NCBI RefSeq assembly: GCF_014648055.1
Contig: NZ_BMQJ01000005.1
Coordinates: forward strand, 310,001 to 374,000
From: Streptosporangium pseudovulgare
Lineage (GTDB): Bacteria; Actinomycetota; Actinomycetes; Streptosporangiales; Streptosporangiaceae
Length of the DNA stretch: 64,000 bases
Direction of reading: 5' to 3'
Position numbers and translations under genes: made by a program. The notes beneath the pieces are model-generated. The model did not search any database. It worked only from the letters and a program-made list of their open reading frames with translations, and was not told where the DNA came from. Below, piece by piece: positions 20,128 to 27,537 of this stretch. The first letter of the stretch is position 1. Every line of letters begins with the position of its first letter.

Positions 20128-20316
20128 TCAGTTACCGCTGCTGGAGAAGGACGACGCCGTGCTGGCCGAGGAGCCCGGGCAGCTGGCGGTGCCGCCGGTG
20201 AAGGCGGTGTTGAGGGTGGTGAAGCCGGCCGAGGTGACCTCGCCGAGCTCCTCGGCGCCCACCTCCTCGGCGGCCAGGTCGATCCGGTCGTCGCGGTCGT
20301 CGTTGTGGTCGGTCAT
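20128..20316 (-). CDS. RiPP precursor peptide 4
   Basis: A 62-residue precursor from ATG 20316 behind GGGAGAG. The leader MTDHNDDRDDRIDLAAEEVG, then AEELGEV, is followed by TSAGFTTLNTAFTGG, TASCPGSSASTASS and FSSSGN. It is the sister of precursor 5. The cores differ at a handful of positions (LN for AG, G for T after CP, A for G, N for G at the end), so the two would give closely related products. There is one Cys and many Ser/Thr. Confidence 0.9.
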   Translation of the reverse strand: MTDHNDDRDDRIDLAAEEVGAEELGEVTSAGFTTLNTAFTGGTASCPGSSASTASSFSSSGN

Positions 20317-20381
20317 CTGTCTCTCCCTTTCTCCCGCCCGGGGGTTCTCCCGGTCGGAGGTTCTTCCGGCCGAGGGTTCTC

Positions 20382-20552
20382 TCAGCCGAAGGACGAGGCG
20401 CTGGAGGCGCTGGAGGTGGTGGACACGGGGCAGGAGGCCGAGCCGGCGCAGCCCGCGCTGCTCCAGGTGCCCAGCAGGTTGGTGTCGGCGAGTTCCTCGG
20501 CGGAGAGCTCCTCGGGCTCCTCCGCGTAGAGGTCGATGTCCTTGTCGGCCAT
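20382..20552 (-). CDS. RiPP precursor peptide 3 (short)
   Basis: A 56-residue peptide from ATG 20552, preceded by AAAGGA 9 nt upstream. The leader MADKDIDLYAEEPEELSAEE ends around LADTNLLG. The C-terminal part reads TWSSAGCAGSASCPV, then STTSSASSASSFG. It has two cysteines, unlike the others with one or none, and shares the DLYAEE leader box and the ASCPV core box with precursor 1. A gene this short is easily overlooked by gene finders. Confidence 0.88.
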   Translation of the reverse strand: MADKDIDLYAEEPEELSAEELADTNLLGTWSSAGCAGSASCPVSTTSSASSASSFG

Positions 20553-20626
20553 GGGGCTTCTTCCTTTCGATGGGGGGTGCCTGGTCTGCCGAGGATCGTC
20601 GGGGGGACATGGCAGCGCAGGATGGG

Positions 20627-20734
20627 TCAGGCCGTGCTCGCGGTGCTCAGGGAGCCCAGCAGCGTGGTCTCGTTGAGCTGGTACAGGTAGAGCTCGTCGT
20701 CGCCGATCTCCTCGGCGAAGAGGTCCATGTCCAC
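20627..20734 (-). CDS. RiPP precursor peptide 2 (very short, no cysteine)
   Basis: A 35-residue peptide if GTG 20734 is the start (GAGGAG lies 9 nt upstream), or 33 residues from ATG 20728. It reads MDLFAEEIGDDELYLYQLNE, then TTLLGSLSTASTA. The DLFAEE box and LLGS box match the leader ends of precursors 1 and 3. The core would be only about SLSTASTA, with no Cys and no ASCP box. It may give a short dehydrated or oxazole peptide, or be a decaying precursor copy. Confidence 0.7.
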   Translation of the reverse strand: MDMDLFAEEIGDDELYLYQLNETTLLGSLSTASTA

Positions 20735-20784
20735 TTCCGTCGTCTCCTCAGCGGTCTAGCGGTTCATCCGGTGGTCGCGGTCCG

Positions 20785-20964
20785 TCACCCGTAGGTGCTG
20801 GCGGTGGTCGCGGTGCTGGCCGAGCTGACCGGGCAGGAGGCGGAGCTGGTCGAGGAGGCCGTGCTGATGGAGCCGAGGGCGGCCTCGCCGGGGAGGTCGT
20901 CCACCTGCAGTTCGGCCAGGTCCTCGGCGTAGAGGTCGACCGACTCTTCCTTGTCGTGGGCCAT
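20785..20964 (-). CDS. RiPP precursor peptide 1
   Basis: A 59-residue peptide from ATG 20964 with a strong AAAGGAG site 7 nt upstream. The acidic leader MAHDKEESVDLYAEDLAELQ, then VDDLPGEAALG, is followed by SISTASSTSSASCPV and SSASTATTASTYG. It is the first precursor gene after the oxidoreductase gene and has the best ribosome-binding site of the five. The core is almost entirely Ser, Thr and Ala with one Cys. That composition is typical of substrates for YcaO/LanB-type modification. Confidence 0.9.
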   Translation of the reverse strand: MAHDKEESVDLYAEDLAELQVDDLPGEAALGSISTASSTSSASCPVSSASTATTASTYG

Positions 20965-21024
20965 GTGCCCACTCCTTTCCGTGGTGTTTCCGGTTTCCCG
21001 TACGGCGGGCGCCGTACGGAGGTC

Positions 21025-21756
21025 TCAGTGGCGCGGGTAGCCCAGGGAGACGGCGAAGAGCTGCCGGTTGCGGTAGCCGTCCAGGTCCACCAGCGGGCGC
21101 AGGCCCGACTGCAGGAAACCCGCGAAGACGCTGCCCGTCAGCCCGTACGCGGCGGCCTGGATCATGGCCGCGTACGCGAAGCCGGCGGCCCTCGCCATCA
21201 GCGATCGGTGGCCGTGGGCGCCGTGCCGGTCCAGCGCGGCGGACAGCGACCCGGTGACCGCCAGGATGACGGGGCTGGCCGCGTACTCGATCTGCAGCAC
21301 CATCTCCTCGGCGGCCCGGCCGTCGGCGAGCCCGGCGAGCGGCACCAGGCGGGCGCCGTCCTCGTCGGCCCGGTAGACGGCCGGCCGCAGCCCGTCGATC
21401 CCGCGGGCGGCGACGAGCACGCCGAGCCGGTGACCGGCGGCGCAGTCGTCGGGCCAGCCCTCCCTGTCCAGCCGGAAGGCCGTGGCGAGGCTCGCCGCCA
21501 CCACGCCGGCCGGGACCGCCTCGTCGGCGTAGTCGCGGATCGACACGCGGTTCCTGAGGATCTCCTCCAGCGGCCTGGCCGTCGGCGGGGCCGGGGCCGT
21601 CCGGACCTCGGGGAGGTCCGGCCCGGCCTCCCTCGGGCCTGCCGGGCGGATCCGGCCCGGCCCGGGACGCGGCCCCCGCCGCACGTCCTCGGCCGTCAGC
21701 CGGCTCTGCTCACGCAGCAGGGTGAAGAGCGTCATGTGGTCGCGCAGGGCGGTCAT
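21025..21756 (-). CDS. Nitroreductase-family oxidoreductase (SagB/McbC-like, azoline oxidase candidate)
   Basis: A 243-residue protein. Residues about 75-243 have the flavin nitroreductase pattern used by azoline dehydrogenases (EEILRNRVSIRDYADEAVPA, MIQAAAYGLTGSVFAGFLQ, LFAVSLGYPRH). The first 70 residues are Pro/Arg-rich and probably flexible. Such enzymes oxidise azolines to azoles with FMN. Its ATG overlaps the stop of the E1/SagB fusion gene (ATGA), and the first precursor gene follows 60 bp later. This is a second oxidoreductase in the cluster; division of labour between the two is unknown. Confidence 0.82.
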   Translation of the reverse strand: MTALRDHMTLFTLLREQSRLTAEDVRRGPRPGPGRIRPAGPREAGPDLPEVRTAPAPPTARPLEEILRNRVSIRDYADEAVPAGVVAASLATAFRLDREGWPDDCAAGHRLGVLVAARGIDGLRPAVYRADEDGARLVPLAGLADGRAAEEMVLQIEYAASPVILAVTGSLSAALDRHGAHGHRSLMARAAGFAYAAMIQAAAYGLTGSVFAGFLQSGLRPLVDLDGYRNRQLFAVSLGYPRH

Positions 21757-23450
21757 CGGGTCTCCTTCATCGTCGGGTTGACCGCGAGGACCGCGGTGAT
21801 CGGCTCCGCGTCCGGGTCGACGGAGAGGAGGCCGGCGAGCGCGGTGTCGTCCCAGTACGGCACCACGCGGGTGGCGATGCCCCGCTCGGCCGCGACCAGC
21901 CGAAGCTGGGTGAGGGCGACGCCCGCGTCGAGGTGGACGACGCGCCAGGCGAAGGTGGCGTACTTCGACGCCACCCGGTCGAGGGCTCCGGTGATCACGA
22001 CGACGGCCTCGGCGTCGGGTAGGCCCGCGATCTCCGCGTAGGGGTCGGCCCAGGTCAGGTCGGCGAGACGGTGGACGTCGGCGCGGTAGCCGTACACCGC
22101 GGGGTCGAGGCCGGCGACGTCCCGGGCGATCACGTGGAGCTGGGCCGAGCCGAGGTTTCCGCCGGTCGGCGCCCAGCGCTGGATCTTGCGGGAGGTGACC
22201 GTCCCGCCGTCCCCGCCGCCCTCACCCCCGCCGTCGCGCAGCCCGGCGGCCCGGCGCAGCAGGGCGCCCAGGCCGGCCGCGTCCAACCGGCGCGGCGCGG
22301 TGACCTCCGAGCTCCGCGGGACGGGGCCGGTCCGGTCCTGCTCGGGCCGGTCGGGCAGCGGGACGTGGGACGCCGACGGCCAGCGCTTGCACTCGACCTG
22401 GAGCGCGATGTTCCCCGGCCGGTAGTGCACCTGGTGGTCGCGCGGGTTGGTGAGGCTGCGGGGCGGGAAGGCGACCGACTCCTCGTAGCCGAGGGCCACC
22501 GGGACCTCGGGTTCCGGCGGGCCGTCGCCGTCGCAGCGGGGACAGCCGGGCAGCGCCGCCAGCGGGTAGGTGCGCTGGTGCCAGGCGGCCAGGTCGGTGC
22601 GGACCAGGCCGCGCAGCGCGTGGGTGGAACCCACCCTGCTCAGCAGCGCGACCGTGTCGGCGGCGACGAGCGCGGCGGCCATGCCGGCGGCGAGGTCCGG
22701 ATCCAGGTCCGCCGGCTCCGGCACCTCGTCCGCCTCTCCCCCGTCCCGCTGGGCGGTCACGCACGCCACGCAGGCGGTGAAGGAGGTGTCGGTGTACGGC
22801 CCCAGCCAGACGACCCCGCCGTCCACCCGCAGGGGCAGGACGGGAACGCCCGGGTCCGCGGGGCCGTCATCGGCCAGGATGAGCAGGTCCGTCCGGCCGG
22901 GATCGCCGTCCCAGCGCGTCACGGCGCCGATGCCGCCCGCCAGGAGCGCCCGCCGCAGGGCGGCCGCGAGCCGGGGGTCGGCGACGGCGAGCGCGACCCG
23001 GGCGGCGGCGAGCCTGCGCACCGCCTCTCCCCCGGAGACGTTGACCCGGCTCGCGTCGATCGACCTGGTGAGGAAGACCGCGCTCGGCTCGGGCGTCCCC
23101 TCCGGCGTCCCCGGCCCTGCGGCGTCCTCCAGGACGCCGCAGGTGTAGAGCATGGACAGGGCCTGGTGCAGGTGCGCCGGCGACAGTTCCAGGTCCGCGG
23201 CCAGCCCGGCCGGCTCCCTGCGGCCGTCCAGCTCGGGCAGCAGGCGGGGGATCAGCGTCCGGGCGGCGGTGCCGCGCAGGACCTGCCGGGTGGGGGTGCC
23301 CTCGATCAGCAGGCCGTCGGGCAGCGGGAGGGTCACCAGGCCGGGGACCAGGCGGGGGCGCCGGGGCATGCGGAACTGGGGGTCGTTGGCCACCGCGTGG
23401 CTCATCGCCTCCGCGGGGACCAGGCTCGGCTTGGTCATGTCTCGTCCCAT
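21753..23450 (-). CDS. E1-like cyclodehydratase partner fused to SagB-type dehydrogenase
   Basis: A 565-residue two-part protein. The N-terminal part (to about 310) resembles the E1/ThiF-like, leader-binding component of azole-forming cyclodehydratases. It includes a winged-helix-like start and a zinc tetracysteine of CVAC (227-230) and CPRC (303-306). The C-terminal part from about 385 is a SagB-type nitroreductase domain (KIQRWAPTGGNLGSAQLHVI, AWRVVHLDAGVALTQLRLVA). It would bring the precursor to YcaO and oxidise the resulting azolines. ATG 23450 forms a TGATG overlap with the upstream gene; ATG 23438 is an alternative. Confidence 0.85.
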   Translation of the reverse strand: MGRDMTKPSLVPAEAMSHAVANDPQFRMPRRPRLVPGLVTLPLPDGLLIEGTPTRQVLRGTAARTLIPRLLPELDGRREPAGLAADLELSPAHLHQALSMLYTCGVLEDAAGPGTPEGTPEPSAVFLTRSIDASRVNVSGGEAVRRLAAARVALAVADPRLAAALRRALLAGGIGAVTRWDGDPGRTDLLILADDGPADPGVPVLPLRVDGGVVWLGPYTDTSFTACVACVTAQRDGGEADEVPEPADLDPDLAAGMAAALVAADTVALLSRVGSTHALRGLVRTDLAAWHQRTYPLAALPGCPRCDGDGPPEPEVPVALGYEESVAFPPRSLTNPRDHQVHYRPGNIALQVECKRWPSASHVPLPDRPEQDRTGPVPRSSEVTAPRRLDAAGLGALLRRAAGLRDGGGEGGGDGGTVTSRKIQRWAPTGGNLGSAQLHVIARDVAGLDPAVYGYRADVHRLADLTWADPYAEIAGLPDAEAVVVITGALDRVASKYATFAWRVVHLDAGVALTQLRLVAAERGIATRVVPYWDDTALAGLLSVDPDAEPITAVLAVNPTMKETR

Positions 23451-24106
23451 CACTGGAGTCCGGCGGCCGGGGCGAGCAGCTCCGGCAGCTCGTCGGCGAG
23501 GTCGCGCCAGGTCGACTCGCGCTGGTCGGGGGTGGAGCGGCAGCGGCGGCAGCCGTGCACGGCGACGACCGTGGACCGGCCCAGCGTCCCGTCGAGCAGG
23601 TGGAGGTGGCGCACATGCCCCGCTTCGGCGGCGCCGCCGTCGGCGAGCAGCGAGTCCGTCAGCCGGATCGTCAGCAGCGCCGCCAGCTCGGCGTGGTGCG
23701 GCAGGTGGCCCGCGGGCCCCAGCGCGGGGTCGGCGTCGTAGGCGTCGGCCAGCGCGGCGCCGAGGTGGTGGGCCGGGTCGTGCTGGCGGCGGCGCGTCGC
23801 GAAGCAGCGGGCGCAGGCGCCGTGTCCGGGGGCGGCGACCGGGCCGACCCGCAGGCGGGGGTGTTCCAGCACGACGGGGAACCAGGGGGTCCGGTAGGCG
23901 AAGGACGCGCCGTCCAGGGTCTCCTCCAGCCGCGGCGCGGAGCGGAAGGAGACCAGCGCCCGGACCCTGGCGGCCGGCCAGAGCGAGGGGTCCGGGTGGC
24001 CGTGCCCGTCGGCCGGGGTGACGGCGACGCCGTCCCGCAGCTCGCGCACCCGGCCGGCCACCGCCGCGCCGAAGCCGCCCAGCGTGATCAGGTGAAGCTC
24101 GTGCAT
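23450..24106 (-). CDS. Small tetracysteine TOMM biosynthesis protein (E1/ocin-ThiF-like)
   Basis: A 218-residue protein with two CxxC motifs, CARC at 98-101 and CRRC at 186-189, probably one structural zinc site. It begins MHELHLITLGGFGAAVAGRV, a Rossmann-like glycine-rich strand typical of E1/ThiF relatives. It lies between ycaO and the E1/SagB fusion, whose own tetracysteine is similar. It is best read as a split or duplicated portion of the cyclodehydratase docking machinery. No precise family can be assigned by eye. ATG 24106 has a GAGGAAGGA site upstream. Confidence 0.65.
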   Translation of the reverse strand: MHELHLITLGGFGAAVAGRVRELRDGVAVTPADGHGHPDPSLWPAARVRALVSFRSAPRLEETLDGASFAYRTPWFPVVLEHPRLRVGPVAAPGHGACARCFATRRRQHDPAHHLGAALADAYDADPALGPAGHLPHHAELAALLTIRLTDSLLADGGAAEAGHVRHLHLLDGTLGRSTVVAVHGCRRCRSTPDQRESTWRDLADELPELLAPAAGLQ

Positions 24107-24123
24107 CGCGGTGTCCTTCCTCG

Positions 24124-25521
24124 TCAGGCGAACGGCTGGGGCAGCGGGTTGAGGTCGGCCTCGGCGTGCACCCGGTGACCCATCCGGGCCGGGGCCTCGT
24201 ACAGGCGGGGGTGCGCGGTGTAGCGGGCCGTGTGGACGAAGGAGAGCGGCATGAGCTGCGGGATGATCACCCGGACCACCCGGAAGCCGACGTCCCTGGC
24301 CTCGTCCGTGGTGACCTCGACGGCGATCACGTCGCACCCGGCCGCGCCGAGCCGCTCGACCAGCAGGCGCAGGTCGCCCGCGGCGGTTCCGGTGGACAGG
24401 TCCGGCATCGCCGACAGCGGACGGCGCTCCCGGCCGTCCAGCAGGAAGGCGAAGTCGCCGGCCCGCCCGGGTGCGCCCATGTAGGAGGCGCCGTGGAAGA
24501 CGTGCAGGAACTCGTCCGGGTCGGCCGGCCGGGGCCGGGGCACCTGCATGGCGATCCGCGACGACGCCGACTCCCGCATGAGCTTCCCGACCGAGACGAC
24601 CGGGTCCAGGTCGGTGTTGCACATCACGAGCTGGCCCAGGACCTCGTTGTCCGGCGTCAGGTCGACGGAGTAGACCGTCGGGACGCCGAGGTCGGTGGTC
24701 GCGTCGTAGAAGCGCGTCCGCACGTGCCCGGCCCGGTGCCTCTCCACGTACGGCGCCAGCCGCGCGGGGATCTCGTCCAGCTCGATGCGCGGCCAGGGGA
24801 TGCGCTGCAGCCAGGTCAGGGCGATCGCGTCCCGCTCCACCACCTCGCAGATCCCCCCCACCAGCGCCGAGGCGAGGTCCGTGTGGGCCGCGCAGCCGGT
24901 CGAGATGGGCATCGTGAACCGCTCGGCGGCTGACTTGGCCCGGATGTGCATCCACACCATCACCGCCGGCACCCACACCGGCCGGTTCCCGGTCAGCGAC
25001 CAGCCCCTGGTCCAGCGCATCGGCCCGGCCGGGTCGGGGGCGGTGACGATGCTCTTGGGATGGGCCAGCTCCCGGGGGGAGCAGCGCGGCACCGTACCCA
25101 GGTCGAGCGCCTCGTCGCCGAGCTCCTCCGCGGTGGCCCAGCGCAGGGCCGCCTCGTCGAAGACGCAGCTTGAGTAGCGCTCCAGCGACTCGGCGACGCA
25201 GAGCCGGCCGGCGCGCTCGGTGCCGAGGCCGCCGCCGGCGCCGTCCATGCCGCCGCGGACGTCGGAGCCCGCGGCGGATTCGGCGATGTTCGGCGAGACC
25301 GCGGCCAGGTCGCCCATGGAGGCGGTGAAGATCGCGAACCGGGGCTCGCCGGGGTGGTTGGGGAGCCGCCGCACACGGCTGGCCAGGCCGTACGGGCTCA
25401 CCAGGCGGTCCAGCTCGGCCAGCGCGCCCAGGGGCTCGGCGGCGGGGGCCGCCTCGGGTGCGGTGGTGCCCGTCGTCTCGGGTGCGGTGGCCCCCGTCGT
25501 CTCGGGTGCGGTGGCGCTCAT
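24124..25521 (-). CDS. YcaO-type cyclodehydratase
   Basis: A 465-residue YcaO protein that uses ATP to convert Cys/Ser/Thr plus the preceding amide into thiazoline or oxazoline rings. The ATP/Mg-binding glutamate motifs are AESLERYS at 111-118 and GGICEVVERDA at 222-232. The C-terminus ends PLPQPFA, fitting the PxPxP tail of azoline-forming YcaO proteins. The first 28 residues are a repeat of ATAPETTG units that looks disordered. ATG 25521 overlaps the permease stop (ATGA). It is the cyclodehydratase of this RiPP cluster. Confidence 0.96.
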   Translation of the reverse strand: MSATAPETTGATAPETTGTTAPEAAPAAEPLGALAELDRLVSPYGLASRVRRLPNHPGEPRFAIFTASMGDLAAVSPNIAESAAGSDVRGGMDGAGGGLGTERAGRLCVAESLERYSSCVFDEAALRWATAEELGDEALDLGTVPRCSPRELAHPKSIVTAPDPAGPMRWTRGWSLTGNRPVWVPAVMVWMHIRAKSAAERFTMPISTGCAAHTDLASALVGGICEVVERDAIALTWLQRIPWPRIELDEIPARLAPYVERHRAGHVRTRFYDATTDLGVPTVYSVDLTPDNEVLGQLVMCNTDLDPVVSVGKLMRESASSRIAMQVPRPRPADPDEFLHVFHGASYMGAPGRAGDFAFLLDGRERRPLSAMPDLSTGTAAGDLRLLVERLGAAGCDVIAVEVTTDEARDVGFRVVRVIIPQLMPLSFVHTARYTAHPRLYEAPARMGHRVHAEADLNPLPQPFA

Positions 25522-26309
25522 CGCTTCTCACCGTCCGTCCAGCTGAACAGGGAGACGGCCCCGGCGGCGGCGACGAGCGCCACCCCGGCCATCACCAGCC
25601 AGCTCGTGACCACCGATCCCCCGGCCACCCCGGTCAGGTCCTGACGCAGCGCGTCGGCGAAGTAGGTGGTCGGCAGGTGCCCGGCCACGGTGCGCACCGC
25701 CTCCGGCAGGATCTCCATGGGCAGGAAGACCCCCGAGAGCATCAGCAGCACCGGCATGGCCAGCGCCAGCACGCCATTGGCCAGCTCGGCGTTGCGCATC
25801 CGCGCCGCCACCAGGTAGCCGGCCGCGAAGAGCATGACCAGGCCCAGCGCGCAGGTGACCAGGAGCCGGCCGATCGCCGACGGCTGCAGGAAACCCGTGG
25901 CCAGGGCGGCGGCCGACAGCACGGCGAGCTGGACGAGCGCGATGGCCAGCCGGGCGGGCGCCTGGGCCACGATGAAGGTCGTCCGGCGCAGTGGCGTGGT
26001 GCCGAGCATGCGCAGCGTGCCCTGCTGCCGCATCGTGATCAGCGGGGTGGCGGTGCCGAAGAAGGCCAGCGACATGAACGCCATGAGCAGCACCGCGGGG
26101 ATGCCCGACCGGACGGGGTCGAAGCCGCCGCCGCCCCCCGAGGGGTTGAGCGTGCCCATGAACAGGAACATCGCCATGAACAGCAGCGGGAAGACCATGA
26201 CGAAGAAGAGGCTCTTCGGATCCCTGACCAGCTCGCGGGCGTTGGCCCGGGTCAGCTCCGCGAAGGCGCCGGGCCGGCCTCCGGCCGCGGGCGGGGTGAC
26301 GGCCGTCAT
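25518..26309 (-). CDS. ABC-2 type transporter permease of the RiPP cluster
   Basis: A 263-residue permease with six hydrophobic segments. They include LFFVMVFPLLFMAMFLFMG, IPAVLLMAFMSLAFFGTA and GVLALAMPVLLMLSGVFLP. The conserved MRQQGTLRMLGTTPLRR coupling region of daunorubicin-type ABC-2 exporters is present. It pairs with the ATPase upstream (ATGA overlap) and leads directly into ycaO. Export of the mature peptide, or self-resistance, is the likely role. Confidence 0.9.
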   Translation of the reverse strand: MTAVTPPAAGGRPGAFAELTRANARELVRDPKSLFFVMVFPLLFMAMFLFMGTLNPSGGGGGFDPVRSGIPAVLLMAFMSLAFFGTATPLITMRQQGTLRMLGTTPLRRTTFIVAQAPARLAIALVQLAVLSAAALATGFLQPSAIGRLLVTCALGLVMLFAAGYLVAARMRNAELANGVLALAMPVLLMLSGVFLPMEILPEAVRTVAGHLPTTYFADALRQDLTGVAGGSVVTSWLVMAGVALVAAAGAVSLFSWTDGEKR

Positions 26310-27337
26310 CGCCCGCCCCCGTTCCGCCCGGCGGGGGTGCTCTCGTGATGCCCTGCGGGGGCGTCCTCGTGGTGTCCGGCGGGGGCGCTCTCATGGTGCC
26401 CGGCCGCCAGCCGCAGGAAGACGTCCTCCAGGTGGCCGGTGCGGACCTCGATGCGCCGGGCGTCGAGCCCGGCGACGGCGCGGACGACCTCGTCGGTGTC
26501 GGAGGTGGTGACCGTCACCCGGCCGCCCTCCGCCGAGACGCCGGTGACGCACTCCAGCGCCGAGAGGGCGGCGAGGTCGGCACCGGTCTCGAAGGACACC
26601 TCGTGGGCCGCGCCCAGCCGGTGGACCAGCTCACGGGGGGTGCCCAGGGCGACCATCCGGCCGCCGACGACGATGCCGACGCGGTCGCAGAGCTCGGTGG
26701 CCTCCGTCATGTCGTGCGTGGTGAGCAGGACCGTGGTGCCCTCGGCGCGCTCGGCCCTGATCAGCTCCCACAGCTGCTGGCGGGCCTGCGGGTCGAGCCC
26801 GGCCGCGGGCTCGTCGAGGACGAGCACCTCGGGGTTGGCGATCACCGCGACACCGAGCAGGAGCCGGCGGCGCTGGCCTCCGGAGAGGGCCTTGACGCGC
26901 GTCCCGGCCTGCTCCTCCAGCCCGATGCGCCGGAGCGTGCCGGCCACGGTGCGGGGCGCGGCGTACAGGGACGCCCACAGCCGCAGGGTCTCCGTCACGG
27001 TCAGCGTGGTGAAGAGCGCCCCCTCCTGGGGCTGCACGCTCACCCGCCGGACGAACTCCGCCCGGTCACGCAGCGGGTCGAGGCCGAGCACCCTGATCCG
27101 GCCCTCGGTCGGCTCCCTGAGGCCGACCAGGCACTCCACCGTGGTCGTCTTGCCCGCGCCGTTGGGGCCGAGCAGGCCGAAGACCTCCCCGGCGGGTACG
27201 GTCAGGTTCAGGCCGCCGACGGCGAGGTGGGCACCGTAGGCCTTCACCAGACCGTCGATCGTTATCGCGGTTTCCTGGTCTGGACTCGCGGGTGACTCCG
27301 TGCGCTCGGCACGTGTCCCGCTGTCGAGCATTGTCAT
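26306..27337 (-). CDS. ABC transporter ATP-binding protein of the RiPP cluster
   Basis: A 343-residue DrrA-type ATPase and first gene of the RiPP operon. Seen are Walker A GPNGAGKTTT, the Q-loop SVQPQEGALF, signature LSGGQRRRLL, Walker B VLVLDEPAAGLDP and the H-loop TTHD. After the usual C-terminal domain comes an unusual tail with three imperfect copies of AGHHESAP. ATG 27337 is preferred because GGGAGAG lies 6 nt upstream. The 200-bp gap before the sortase gene must hold the operon promoter; no clear -35/-10 pair stands out. Confidence 0.93.
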   Translation of the reverse strand: MTMLDSGTRAERTESPASPDQETAITIDGLVKAYGAHLAVGGLNLTVPAGEVFGLLGPNGAGKTTTVECLVGLREPTEGRIRVLGLDPLRDRAEFVRRVSVQPQEGALFTTLTVTETLRLWASLYAAPRTVAGTLRRIGLEEQAGTRVKALSGGQRRRLLLGVAVIANPEVLVLDEPAAGLDPQARQQLWELIRAERAEGTTVLLTTHDMTEATELCDRVGIVVGGRMVALGTPRELVHRLGAAHEVSFETGADLAALSALECVTGVSAEGGRVTVTTSDTDEVVRAVAGLDARRIEVRTGHLEDVFLRLAAGHHESAPAGHHEDAPAGHHESTPAGRNGGGR

Positions 27338-27537
27338 GCCGTTCTCTCCCACTGCCGGGACCGTTTGCTTGATCTCTGGCTGTGAGAGTAGGAGCGGCGG
27401 ATTTCACCGCGATTTTCCCGCCGTTTTCCCCGGCGGCCCCGTCATTTCCGCCGGTTCCGCCGGTTCCGGCCGGCGCGCCCGCGTCCTCCGTACGGCGGAC
27501 GGCCGGGCGCCCCCGCTCCTCCGGCGGCTCCCGGGGG

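Larger units (their letters stand above)
11299..27337. other. RiPP biosynthetic gene cluster (azole/dehydroamino-acid peptide, five precursors)
   Basis: The span contains a SARP-type regulator gene on the plus strand and a long, tightly packed minus-strand operon. The operon encodes an ABC exporter, YcaO cyclodehydratase, tetracysteine partner, E1/SagB fusion, nitroreductase, five precursor peptides, PqqD-like/M50 protease, split LanB dehydratase and a small membrane protein. Many genes overlap by ATGA, indicating coupled translation. YcaO plus split LanB is the enzyme set of thiopeptides and of goadsporin-type linear azole peptides. No second elimination-like protein (pyridine synthase) is visible. 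Confidence 0.9.
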
